Of a stretch of DNA of 40,501 nt, positions 17,883 to 24,842 are shown piece by piece. The position numbers and the translations under genes are program-made. The notes beneath the pieces are model-generated. The model did not search any database, had not been told where the DNA came from, and saw only the letters and a program-made list of their open reading frames with translations. Numbering within the stretch: position 1 is the stretch's first letter; each line of letters opens with the position of its first letter. The stretch is from assembly GCA_030618605.1 (NCBI GenBank), contig JAUXDC010000004.1:1-40501 (forward strand). Direction: 5' to 3'. The stretch comes from Holophagae bacterium (GTDB lineage: Bacteria > Acidobacteriota > Thermoanaerobaculia > Thermoanaerobaculales > Sulfomarinibacteraceae).

Positions 17883-17922
17883 CCTGCCGGGAGGCAGGAA
17901 GTGGGCATTCTAACTCAGTTAG
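17883..17922 (-). promoter_or_regulatory. leuS promoter palindrome and leader hairpin
   Basis: CTAACT-C-AGTTAG (17910-17922) is a perfect inverted repeat overlapping the -10 TAGAAT (complement 17907-17912). In the leader, CCTGCC-TCCC-GGCAGG-TTTTC (complement of 17883-17898) is a stem followed by Ts, a possible weak attenuator. Confidence 0.4.
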
Positions 17923-17923
17923 G

Positions 17924-17970
17924 CTGGGACGCCAGGAAGCAGGGATGCTGGGATGCCAGGACACCAGCGA
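17924..17970. repeat. degenerate octamer repeat (TGGGAYGC-like)
   Basis: CTGGGACGC CAGGAAGCA GGGATGC TGGGATGC CAGGACAC. A similar run, GGAAGCT AGGAGGCT ... TTGGGACGC, occurs at 19297-19337. Confidence 0.5.
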
Positions 17971-18090
17971 GCCATGAAGCTGGGCATGAGGGAGCGCGCG
18001 ACCCCGATCGCGCATTGTGCCGCTGAGTTTGGGAAGTTGAGAGGCCTTGTCTTGTGGCATAATTACGATGCGCTTCTGAGAGGAGTTACG

Positions 18091-18657
18091 ATGCCGAGAC
18101 ATTCACTGAACCCCGACGCCCTTCGAATGGAAGAGAGTTTTTTTGCCGAAGAGAACGCCAAGTTGCTCAACAAGCTCCGCAATGAGGCAAAGGACAAAGA
18201 GAGGCGGGATGCCCTCCGGGCAGCTCTGAGAATTGATGACGAAAGGGTGATCGATGCCCTGATTGAGTTGGACCTCTACCCGGAAACCGTGGTTGCATTC
18301 GGCCTGATTCCACTGATCGAGGTTGCATGGGCCGATTGGGAGATCCAGGACAAGGAACGTGAGGCTGTGTTGAAGGCGGCTTTTGAACGTGGCATCGAAA
18401 AAGGGTCGACGACTTGCGAACTGCTGGAAAATTGGCTTCTACGAAAGCCTGGACCAGAAATGCTGGAAACCTGGAAGCACTACGTCGGCGTCATCGGCGA
18501 AAAAATGGACCCCCATAATCGTGCCCTGATCAGGGACGGTATCCTGGCTCAGGCCAAGGGTGTCGCCGAGGCGGCCGGTGGTTTCATGGGCTTCGGTTCC
18601 AAGATCTCGGCGGTAGAGCAGAAGGTGTTGGACGATCTTGCCGCGGCCTTCGGGTAG
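18091..18657 (+). CDS. TerB-like helical protein
   Basis: 188 residues from the ATG at 18091, which follows AGAGGAG; the track start adds 46 residues of repeat-rich spacer. The protein is mainly helical and Lys/Glu-rich. The block [37 protein letters not shown] resembles TerB/DUF-type helical modules, where 'P..VAWADG.i...E...i...a' is conserved; here Asp-Gly has become Asp-Trp. A Gly-rich C-terminus ([13 protein letters not shown]) precedes the last helix. No signal peptide. Cytoplasmic; function unknown. A CATAAT -10 lies at about 18057. Divergent from leuS. Confidence 0.6.
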   Translation: MPRHSLNPDALRMEESFFAEENAKLLNKLRNEAKDKERRDALRAALRIDDERVIDALIELDLYPETVVAFGLIPLIEVAWADWEIQDKEREAVLKAAFERGIEKGSTTCELLENWLLRKPGPEMLETWKHYVGVIGEKMDPHNRALIRDGILAQAKGVAEAAGGFMGFGSKISAVEQKVLDDLAAAFG

Positions 18658-18662
18658 GAGCC

Positions 18663-18723
18663 TGTAGGGCATAGGCCGTCAGCGTGGTTGAAAAGGTTTG
18701 ATGGCCCGGGCCTCTGCCCTACA
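18663..18723. repeat. REP-like inverted repeat (TGTAGGGCATAGGCC...)
   Basis: TGTAGGGCATAGGCC (18663-18677) pairs with GGCCTCTGCCCTACA (18709-18723), one mismatch. It follows the TerB-like gene and may act as its terminator. Confidence 0.7.
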
Positions 18724-18733
18724 TTCTCCTATA

Positions 18734-18776
18734 AGTGCGCTGCGCGCACTGCCAGGCTGAAAGCTGATAGCTGACC
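18734..18776. repeat. hairpin AGTGCGC-TGC-GCGCACT and heptamer array
   Basis: A perfect 7-bp stem (18734-18750) is followed by GCTGAAA GCTGATA GCTGACC (18756-18776), period 7 bp. Lies just downstream of the universal stress gene. Confidence 0.65.
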
Positions 18777-18782
18777 GCCCCT

Positions 18783-19262
18783 TTACCCGTAGGGGAAGAC
18801 AACCGGGTAGCTGGGGATGATCAACTCACGGGCTTTTTCGACCTCTGCGGCGGTGGGACGGATGAGGATCAGCGGGACCTCGAGGTCGTGGGGCAGGGCT
18901 CGAACCGTGCTGCCCAGCCCGATGTCCAGGGGTCCCGACTTGCTGTGGGAGCCCATGATCAGGACATCACTTTCGATCTCCTCTATGACCTTAAGGATTT
19001 CGGCGCTGGGTTTGCCGGTCCGCAAAATGGTGTTGACCGACAGACCCTCGTCCACCAGGGGCTCGATAAAGCGCTGCATCTTCTCCTCGGTGGTCGCCAG
19101 GTGGGGCAGGAGATCGACGGGGGCGTCAACCGAAACCACGGTCACCACACCACCGCCCATTCTGGCCAGCGCCCGGGCGACGGCCCGTTGTCGCAGGGCA
19201 ACCGGTGTGAAGTCGAGATACCGTTGTAGGGCGACGGCGACACAGATTGATCGGTAGGGCAT
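18783..19262 (-). CDS. universal stress protein (UspA family)
   Basis: 159 residues from the ATG at 19262, preceded by AAGGAGG with 5-base spacing; the track start is six codons earlier and lacks such a site. UspA-type ATP-binding motif at the C-terminal end: DVLIMGSHSKSGPLDIGLGSTVRALPHDLEVPLILIRP, fitting G-x2-G-x9-G-(S/T). The N-terminal strand is RSICVAVALQRYLDFTPVALRQRAV, and the central EILKVIEEIESD helix is typical. Single-domain cytoplasmic protein implicated in stress and starvation responses. No operon partner. Confidence 0.9.
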   Translation of the reverse strand: MPYRSICVAVALQRYLDFTPVALRQRAVARALARMGGGVVTVVSVDAPVDLLPHLATTEEKMQRFIEPLVDEGLSVNTILRTGKPSAEILKVIEEIESDVLIMGSHSKSGPLDIGLGSTVRALPHDLEVPLILIRPTAAEVEKARELIIPSYPVVFPYG

Positions 19263-19352
19263 GACGGCCTCCTTGTCCATGATAACTGGTCCACGAGGAA
19301 GCTAGGAGGCTGGAAAACCAGGACGTTGGGACGCTGAAAGAGTGAGGGGGAG

Positions 19353-19418
19353 GTGGTGGGCCAAGGACCACCCTACAACGAGCCCGGGCCCCGTAGGGTG
19401 GGCCTTGGCCCACCACCC
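19353..19418. repeat. REP-like inverted repeat (GGTGGTGGGCC...)
   Basis: Left arm GGTGGTGGGCCAAGGACCACCCTAC (19353-19377) and right arm GTAGGGTGGGCCTTGGCCCACCACC (19394-19418), 25 bp with one mismatch. Same family as 8879-8947. It lies just upstream of the kinase gene. Confidence 0.8.
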
Positions 19419-19458
19419 CCGGCTCCCGGCGGTCGGCATGGTACGCTCATACACGACT

Positions 19459-22218
19459 ATGATGTTCAAGGATCAACCTGAAAACCCCCGTGGTGGAGAT
19501 TCCCCGATTGGGTCGGAGTCGGCTTGGACCAAGGACCACGCTGCGAGGGCGAAGGCTGGTGACCGTGTAGGCCGTTTCCGCATCGTCGACCTGATCGGTA
19601 CCGGTGGCATGGGCGTTGTCTACAAGGCTCTCGATGAAGCCCTGGGCCGCCATGTCGCCCTCAAGCACCCGAGGGTGGACGTCAAGGACGCGGAGACTGT
19701 CCGGGCCCGGTTCGTCAGAGAGGCCAGGGCGGCATCACGGCTGCTCCACCCCAACGTCGTGCCGATCTTCGAGGTCTTCGAGTTTGAGGGCGTGCCCTGG
19801 TTGGCGATGGAACTGGTCGAGGGCGGCAGTTTGAAAGACCGGTTGAAAGAGACAGGTCCGATGCCCCTGCTCGAGGTCCTGGGGCATGCCATGGGTCTGG
19901 CCGGCGCGTTGGCTGCGGCTCACAATCTGGACATCCTCCACCGTGACGTTAAACCTGCCAATGTCTTGTTGGACTCAGCGGGCAGGGCGCGGCTGGTCGA
20001 CTTCGGCCTGGCCCGGCGGTTGGTGACACAGGGTGAGAGCCGCGAGGATGAAGAGACCATCACACGCATGACCGAGCAAGGCCACATGGTCGGCACGCCG
20101 GGCTACATGTCGCCTGAGCAGGCTCTGGGCCGCCCACTGGATGCACGCAGCGATATCTTCTGCCTGGGGCTAGTTCTGTACGAGATGGCGACCGGTACGC
20201 CGGCCCTGGAGACTGCCGGCAGTGACAGTTGGCTGGACAGCCTGCTTCATACCCCTCCGGCGCCGATCGTGCACTTTCGGTCCGACACGCCGGAGGTCCT
20301 CGAAGGCATCGCACATAAGGCCCTGGCCAAGAAGCCGGAGGACCGGTACCAGAGTGCCGCGGACATGGCGGCCGACCTCAAGGATCTGCGCGGTGAGGTC
20401 GAAGGAGGACTGGTTCGGGCCAAGGTCTTACGCTCCCGGCGGCAGCGACGGCTGGTGCAGGTTCTGGGGTTGGTAGTCTTGGCCGCAGCAGCGTCCGCGG
20501 GTACATGGTGGCTCAAAGACCTTGTCACCCCCGAAATTCTTGCGACGACCTGGGTCGCCAGGCCCCTGACCCACGACCCCGCCTGGGCGGCCGATCCGGC
20601 CCTCTCGCCGGACGAGACCATGATCTCCTACGCCTCCGGGCGCAGTGGTTCTGGCGACATCTGGCTGATCGACCGCGAGGGTGGCAACGCCTTGCAGTTG
20701 ACCGACCACGAAGCCGCTGATCGGCGCCCCACCTGGTCGGCTGATGGCAGCCACATCTATTTCACTTCCTTCCGCAGCGGGGAGGCCGCGATCTGGAAGG
20801 TGCCGCGCCTCGGAGGAACGCCGGAACTCATCCTGCCCGACGCTGACGACGCCGCCTTGTCGCCCGACGGGACGCAATTGGCTTTTGTGCGCCGCAACGA
20901 AAGCGGCCACTACCGGGTGGCAATTGCCCCCCTCGACGATCTGGAGGACGTTCGGTATCTGACAACCTCCGAGGATGGCTTTTGGTTTCACAGATTCCCG
21001 GATTTCTCGGACGACGGGGAACGAATCTGTTATCAGTCATCCAGAGGTGTTTGGGTCGTCTCGGCAGACGGGGGGAGACCGCTGCAGGTTACCTTGGAGC
21101 ATCAGTGGGGCGGTGAACCGCGGTGGTCCGGTGAGACCATTGTTTTTTCCAGATCGTCTCATGGGTCAAGTGCCTTGTGGCGCCTTGATCCCCGAGGGGG
21201 GAGCATGGAGCGCCTGTCGGCGGGCGCCGGTTTTGAGAATCAGGTTTCACCATCTGTCGATGGACGAACGATCGTTTACTCGACCCAGCGGAGGGATACT
21301 TGGCTCAATCTCGTCGATCATCTGACAGGTGTCAAGATTCGGCTCGGTGATGTTCTCAATCCCGATACGGCCTCAATGGCCCCGGATGGCAGCGCCGTCG
21401 CCTTTGCGGCGGAGTATCGGGAGGGGTACTGCATTTTCCTGCAGCGGTTGCACGAAGGGCAACCCGCCGGCAGACCCCGAGTGCTGATCGCGCAGTCCGG
21501 GGCCTATGCCAACCCTATTTTTTCGCCCGACGGCAGGTGGTTGGCCTTTCATAGGGTAATCGGTGACCAGAGAGATATCTGGATCCTTCCGATCGAGGGT
21601 GGTGCGCCCCTTCAATTCACCACCAATGATGCTGCGGACGTCTGCCCCTTCTTTTCCGCTGATGGGACCCATTTGGCCTTCGCCTCAGATAGGAGTGGCC
21701 GTTTTCAGATCTGGTGGGCACCGGTCGCGGACGGTCGGCGGATGGGCGAGGCGGAGCGGCTGACCTTTGACGACACCACTGACTATATGCCGAAGATTTC
21801 TCCAGACGGGTCGATGCTGGCGTGGCTGGGCAACAGGGACGATGGAGAGAATCTTTGGATTCGGTCTCTGGTGGGACCGGCCCAGCCAAGGGCCCTGACC
21901 GAGGGACAGCGAATTAGCAGTTCCTGGTGGGAGCCAGGGGGCACAACGCTGTTGGTCACCGGTGATTGGGAGGGTGACGCATTGAGTCTTCGCCGTGTTT
22001 CCGTTCTGGATGGATTGGTCACGACCGTGGATATGCCGATTGATTTTGGGCGCGGTGAGACCGGCGGAACGGATTTTGCCAGTGGAGCAATTTCCCTGAG
22101 TGCAGATGGCAGGTATTCGGTCCACACGAAGACCGAGATGACCGGTGATCTGTGGATCATGGAGGCGGAAACGAAAGATCGTTTGAATGCTGAGGAACAG
22201 GAGAAGGAGGCATTATGA
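19459..22218 (+). CDS. Ser/Thr protein kinase with PD40/TolB-like propeller
   Basis: 919 residues from the ATG at 19459; the longer track start would translate the REP element. Kinase domain about residues 35-310: P-loop LIGTGGMGVVYKA, VALKHP (Lys), ILHRDVKPANVLLD, VDFGLARR and GTPGYMSPEQALG, all catalytic residues present. One membrane span follows (about 333-352, LVQVLGLVVLAAAASAGTWWL). The outside part is a beta-propeller with repeated S-DG/Y-SGRSGSGDIWLID, PTWSADGSHIYFTSFRSG, PIFSPDGRWLAFHR and PKISPDGSMLAWLGN blades. This is a receptor-type kinase common in Acidobacteriota. It is coupled by ATGA to a 62-residue peptide gene. Confidence 0.93.
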   Translation: MMFKDQPENPRGGDSPIGSESAWTKDHAARAKAGDRVGRFRIVDLIGTGGMGVVYKALDEALGRHVALKHPRVDVKDAETVRARFVREARAASRLLHPNVVPIFEVFEFEGVPWLAMELVEGGSLKDRLKETGPMPLLEVLGHAMGLAGALAAAHNLDILHRDVKPANVLLDSAGRARLVDFGLARRLVTQGESREDEETITRMTEQGHMVGTPGYMSPEQALGRPLDARSDIFCLGLVLYEMATGTPALETAGSDSWLDSLLHTPPAPIVHFRSDTPEVLEGIAHKALAKKPEDRYQSAADMAADLKDLRGEVEGGLVRAKVLRSRRQRRLVQVLGLVVLAAAASAGTWWLKDLVTPEILATTWVARPLTHDPAWAADPALSPDETMISYASGRSGSGDIWLIDREGGNALQLTDHEAADRRPTWSADGSHIYFTSFRSGEAAIWKVPRLGGTPELILPDADDAALSPDGTQLAFVRRNESGHYRVAIAPLDDLEDVRYLTTSEDGFWFHRFPDFSDDGERICYQSSRGVWVVSADGGRPLQVTLEHQWGGEPRWSGETIVFSRSSHGSSALWRLDPRGGSMERLSAGAGFENQVSPSVDGRTIVYSTQRRDTWLNLVDHLTGVKIRLGDVLNPDTASMAPDGSAVAFAAEYREGYCIFLQRLHEGQPAGRPRVLIAQSGAYANPIFSPDGRWLAFHRVIGDQRDIWILPIEGGAPLQFTTNDAADVCPFFSADGTHLAFASDRSGRFQIWWAPVADGRRMGEAERLTFDDTTDYMPKISPDGSMLAWLGNRDDGENLWIRSLVGPAQPRALTEGQRISSSWWEPGGTTLLVTGDWEGDALSLRRVSVLDGLVTTVDMPIDFGRGETGGTDFASGAISLSADGRYSVHTKTEMTGDLWIMEAETKDRLNAEEQEKEAL

Positions 22219-22403
22219 CTGCTGACGAAACAAAAATCACTGTGGCACATTTGGGCGTAGCCCTGGACCGAATCGAACAATGGCTGCAAGCCGTTCGCAA
22301 GGGTATTGAGGCGATACCGCAGGACCAAGAGATCAACCTCAATCTTGGGGAACTCGAGTCCGACCTGGATCTTAAACAGCCCTGGCTGAAAGCAGGTTGT
22401 TGA
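22215..22403 (+). CDS. 62-residue peptide coupled to kinase and radical SAM genes
   Basis: Strong ribosome-binding site (GGAGGCATT-ATG), and the start overlaps the kinase stop as ATGA. The peptide begins MTADETKITVAHLGVALDRI, has an amphipathic helix (about residues 12-32), then an acidic stretch, and ends LKQPWLKAGC. No family is recognised and there is no signal peptide. The next gene downstream, 28 bases away, encodes a radical SAM/SPASM protein, so it may be a modified peptide precursor. Alternatively it is a small regulator of the kinase. The helical N-terminus with a short C-terminal PWLKAGC would suit leader and core, but this is inference only. Confidence 0.7.
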   Translation: MTADETKITVAHLGVALDRIEQWLQAVRKGIEAIPQDQEINLNLGELESDLDLKQPWLKAGC

Positions 22404-22431
22404 GCCGCAAGAGAGAGGAAAACCACTGAGA

Positions 22432-23218
22432 GTGGGTTCTCAAACACTCGAATGCACCCTGACAACCGCCTGCAATCTGGCGTGTTCATATTGCCACCAG
22501 GGTCAGCCTCCACCGAGGGTGATGTCATGGGCGGTGCTGAAGGCTGGGATCGATCGCCTGCTGGCCTCGGAGGCCGAGGAACGCACACTCGCCCTGACCG
22601 GAGGCGAGCCGCTGCTGGAGTGGCCGCTGGTTCAGCGGGCGATTGAGTCCGCAAAGGGCTCGTCGTCGAACGGGAAGCCTGTGGTAATTTCGTTGACGAG
22701 CAACGGGTTTCCGTTGGATCAGGAGAAGGCTCGATTCCTGGTCGAACACGATGTTGAGATACAGATCAGCCTCGACGGTGTCCGAGGGCAGGCCCGATCG
22801 CCCGGTCTGCCGGGTCAACGCGCCCGAGACCCAGGCTATCGGTGTTGACGGAAGCGTCACCGGGTGTCCGCTGCTGCTGGCGCCGGAGGCCGGAGGCACG
22901 AAGGCCGGGGTGGTTCTTCAAGAATGGGTTGCCCACCCGGATTGGCCGGGCGTCAGGAGAGACCGCTACAGCAGCTACGGGCGATGCCGGGACTGTGAAT
23001 TCGTTGACGAGTGCCTCGTCTGTCCCGTCGCAAGCGCCAATATTCCCGGCAACACCGATCCTCGCCGTGTACCGGACTCGGGCTGTGCCTTCAACCGTAT
23101 CGTCGCAGCCTGCCGCCGCCGTTTCCCGCCCGTCGCCAGCACCGAGGATCTCCTCAAAGGCAACGACCCACTTCCAAACGCCATGACCGACCTCGCCAAG
23201 GCCATGGGCTTGGGGTAG
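22432..23218 (+). pseudogene. radical SAM/SPASM protein, internally deleted and frameshifted
   Basis: The first frame (GTG 22432) shows a radical SAM start: CTLTTACNLACSYCHQGQ with the CxxxCxxC cluster, LALTGGEPLLEWPLVQ, then SLTSNGFPL and VEIQISLDGVRGQ. It then terminates at 22848. The C-terminal SPASM-type region continues in another frame (about 22821-23218): VTGCPLLLAPEAGG, YGRCRDCEFVDECLVCPVAS and DSGCAFNRIV, with Cys clusters for auxiliary iron-sulfur centres. The segment usually between SLDG and SPASM, roughly 100 or more residues, is absent. So there is a +1 frame change and an internal deletion, or an assembly error. If real, the enzyme is probably dead, though the upstream peptide gene is intact. 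Confidence 0.75.
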
Positions 23219-23235
23219 GGGCAGGAAGACAAATG

Positions 23236-23311
23236 AACCACAAAGACACGAAGGCCACAAAGAGGGAATTTTTCTTAAACCTCTTGGTGCTCTTTGTGCC
23301 TTGGCGGTTAA
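23236..23311. repeat. MITE-like dispersed repeat (AACCACAAAGACACGAAGG...)
   Basis: Left arm AACCACAAAGACACGAAGGCCACAAAGAG (23236-23264); right arm CTCTTTGTGCCTTGGCGGTTA (23290-23310), partly complementary. Sits between the radical SAM remnant and the 207-residue gene. Related to the copy at 15184. Confidence 0.65.
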
Positions 23312-23327
23312 TTTTTCCCTCGGCCGC

Positions 23328-23951
23328 CTATTTGATTTTCTCGGGGAGGACCTTGAGGATTCTGTAGGGCTGGGTGTGGAAGCTCTCGACCTCCAGAACG
23401 CCATCCTCGTTGAAGTTGATCTTTGCGGTGGGGATCATGTTGCCTTCGCCCTTGCCGTCCTCGTCGAACAGGATCTGCACCCAACCGAAGGTGTATTGGG
23501 CGGAACGCCTGCTGCGTGCGATCTCCCCAAATTGGATTGGGCGGTCGGTGATGCCGATCAGCATCCGACCTTGGGGTGTTTCCATGGTGCGGATGACCCG
23601 CAAATGGTAGCGCAGCCCGTCGCCGACCTTGAGCCAACCGGCGACCTCGGTGGCCGAAACGGCTTTGAGAAGGGCCTCTTCGCCCTGTTCGCCCAGTGTT
23701 TGGGCTAGAACCTGGACCTCTGCGTCGGTGGCGAAGCGGTCGACATGAAAGATCAGGAAGGCTGTCGCCCCGGAAGAAGGACCGGACATGGCGGCCATCC
23801 GACCTCGGTAGCGCTGCGGAATGGGTTGGTCCTCTTGGGAATCTTCAGCAGCAAAAACCGGCGCTCCGGCGGTCATAAGGGTCAGGGTAACGAACAGAAC
23901 AAGGCCCTTCTTCAATGGTTTTCTCGGTGTTTCTTCAGCTTCAAGGTCCAT
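23328..23951 (-). CDS. secreted protein of unknown function
   Basis: 207 residues starting at the ATG at 23951. A hydrophobic segment (GLVLFVTLTLMTAGAPVFAAE, residues 16-36) is a probable signal peptide with an unusually long charged N-terminus (MDLEAEETPRKPLKK). The rest is soluble, with RMAAMSGPSSGATAFLIFHVDRFATD, GDGLRYHLRVIRTMETPQGRMLIGITDRPIQFGEI and NFNEDGVLEVESFHTQPYRILKVLPEKIK. I do not recognise a family. It overlaps the end of the upstream Cys-rich gene by 40 bases, so the two are probably co-transcribed. The start could be later because the first 15 residues look unlike a signal peptide. Confidence 0.65.
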   Translation of the reverse strand: MDLEAEETPRKPLKKGLVLFVTLTLMTAGAPVFAAEDSQEDQPIPQRYRGRMAAMSGPSSGATAFLIFHVDRFATDAEVQVLAQTLGEQGEEALLKAVSATEVAGWLKVGDGLRYHLRVIRTMETPQGRMLIGITDRPIQFGEIARSRRSAQYTFGWVQILFDEDGKGEGNMIPTAKINFNEDGVLEVESFHTQPYRILKVLPEKIK

Positions 23952-24229
23952 TCAGGTTGTTGCGCGGTCTCCTTCTCCTCGCATGTCACTGATGCCCAGC
24001 CACCCCGAATAATCGTGTTGCCGCAATAGGCTTTCCCGACGCTGTTCTGGTTGTTGAGGTACGCCAGAATGTCTGCGCAAGTTTCGTCGGGGCCCGGGGT
24101 CACCGTGCATTGGCCGGAATAACGCGGGTTGGTAAAGCAGCAGGTGGCTGCATCGGAGGCAGCCAATGAGGCGGCTGCGCCACCGATGATGATCAGTGTC
24201 AGACACAGGGCTGGGATGACGCGTTTCAT
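23912..24229 (-). CDS. small secreted Cys-rich protein
   Basis: 105 residues. Signal peptide MKRVIPALCLTLIIIGGAAASLAAS, then a Cys-containing mature part (ATCCFTNPRYSGQCTVTPGPDETCADILAYLNN...YCGNTIIRGGW-ASVTC). At least six Cys remain in the mature domain, suggesting disulfides in the periplasm or outside. No named family recognised. GGGGATC lies immediately before the ATG. Precedes and overlaps the 207-residue secreted gene. Confidence 0.7.
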   Translation of the reverse strand: MKRVIPALCLTLIIIGGAAASLAASDAATCCFTNPRYSGQCTVTPGPDETCADILAYLNNQNSVGKAYCGNTIIRGGWASVTCEEKETAQQPEWTLKLKKHRENH

Positions 24230-24287
24230 GGGGATCTCCTTTATTTCGGCGACCGATAAAGTTCGTTACGATGATATCAAGGTTGCG

Positions 24288-24322
24288 GGATAAAGGATGA
24301 AGGCGGAAGGATGAAGGATGAA
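24288..24322. repeat. heptamer tandem array (GGATGAA)
   Basis: GGATAAA GGATGAA GGCGGAA GGATGAA GGATGAA, period 7 bp. Same unit type as the 2033 array. It abuts the stop codon (24325) of the zinc-ribbon gene. Confidence 0.8.
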
Positions 24323-24324
24323 GC

Positions 24325-24720
24325 CTACAGCGCGGCCAAGGCCGCCAGGACCATGGCGACGGCGGCAAGGCAGCCGCAGCCGGAACATCCGGTCCCGCCG
24401 CGGTGTACGGCTGATCTGAAGAGGGCTCTGCCGGCAACGTCGCCGACGACAGGCAGGGCCGCGACGGCGACCTTGGCTGCCGTTTCTCGCCACCGAGCCA
24501 GTTCTTCCTGTTCGAGCTGTTTCCTGAGCATTGCTTTCTGGATTGAAACCCGCTCGCGCCTTTTCATCTCCTCGCGAGTCCGGACGACCTCCATCTCGCG
24601 CTCGTCCGGGAGGAATCGAAGGTGGGAACCACAGTATTCACAGACGGTCTCCACCTCGCCCAAAGGCAGCATCGTCGGCGCCGCGCAGTTCGGGCAGTCG
24701 TAGGCAATTGTTTCCGGCAT
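24325..24720 (-). CDS. zinc-ribbon protein with coiled coil and hydrophobic tail
   Basis: 131 residues. N-terminal zinc ribbon: YDCPNCAAPTMLPLGEVETVCEYCGSHLRFL (two CxxC pairs). A charged helix (EREMEVVRTREEMKRRERVSIQKAMLRKQLEQEELARW) follows and is probably coiled coil. The C-terminus is hydrophobic with GCSGCGCLAAVAMVLAALAAL, likely a tail anchor. It resembles proteins that recruit nucleic acid or membrane components, but function is unassigned. Start ATG at 24720. No operon partner. Confidence 0.7.
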   Translation of the reverse strand: MPETIAYDCPNCAAPTMLPLGEVETVCEYCGSHLRFLPDEREMEVVRTREEMKRRERVSIQKAMLRKQLEQEELARWRETAAKVAVAALPVVGDVAGRALFRSAVHRGGTGCSGCGCLAAVAMVLAALAAL

Positions 24721-24798
24721 CGGAGTCTCATTGTATCTGAAATTTCACTACTGCCCGAGAAGGCCAACCCGTTCCACAAACCGCCAGACTCAGAGATT

Positions 24799-24842
24799 GG
24801 TGGGCCAAGGCCCACCATCTGATAGCTGATAGCTGACAGCTA
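24799..24842. repeat. REP-like arm plus heptamer array at the GGDEF-EAL stop
   Basis: GGTGGGCCAAGGCCCACC (24799-24816) is one arm of the 8879/19353 family. It is followed by CTGATAG CTGATAG CTGACAG CTAATTC (24819-24846), whose last unit contains the stop codon of the downstream signalling gene (24840). Confidence 0.75.

Noticed and set aside
20428-20991. 187-aa antisense ORF in the kinase gene
   Set aside because: Antisense shadow with no recognisable motif; the kinase-propeller frame is unbroken here.
23011-23367. 118-aa ORF over the SPASM region and repeat
   Set aside because: Translates the dispersed repeat (NHKDTKATKR) and the shadow of the radical SAM remnant.
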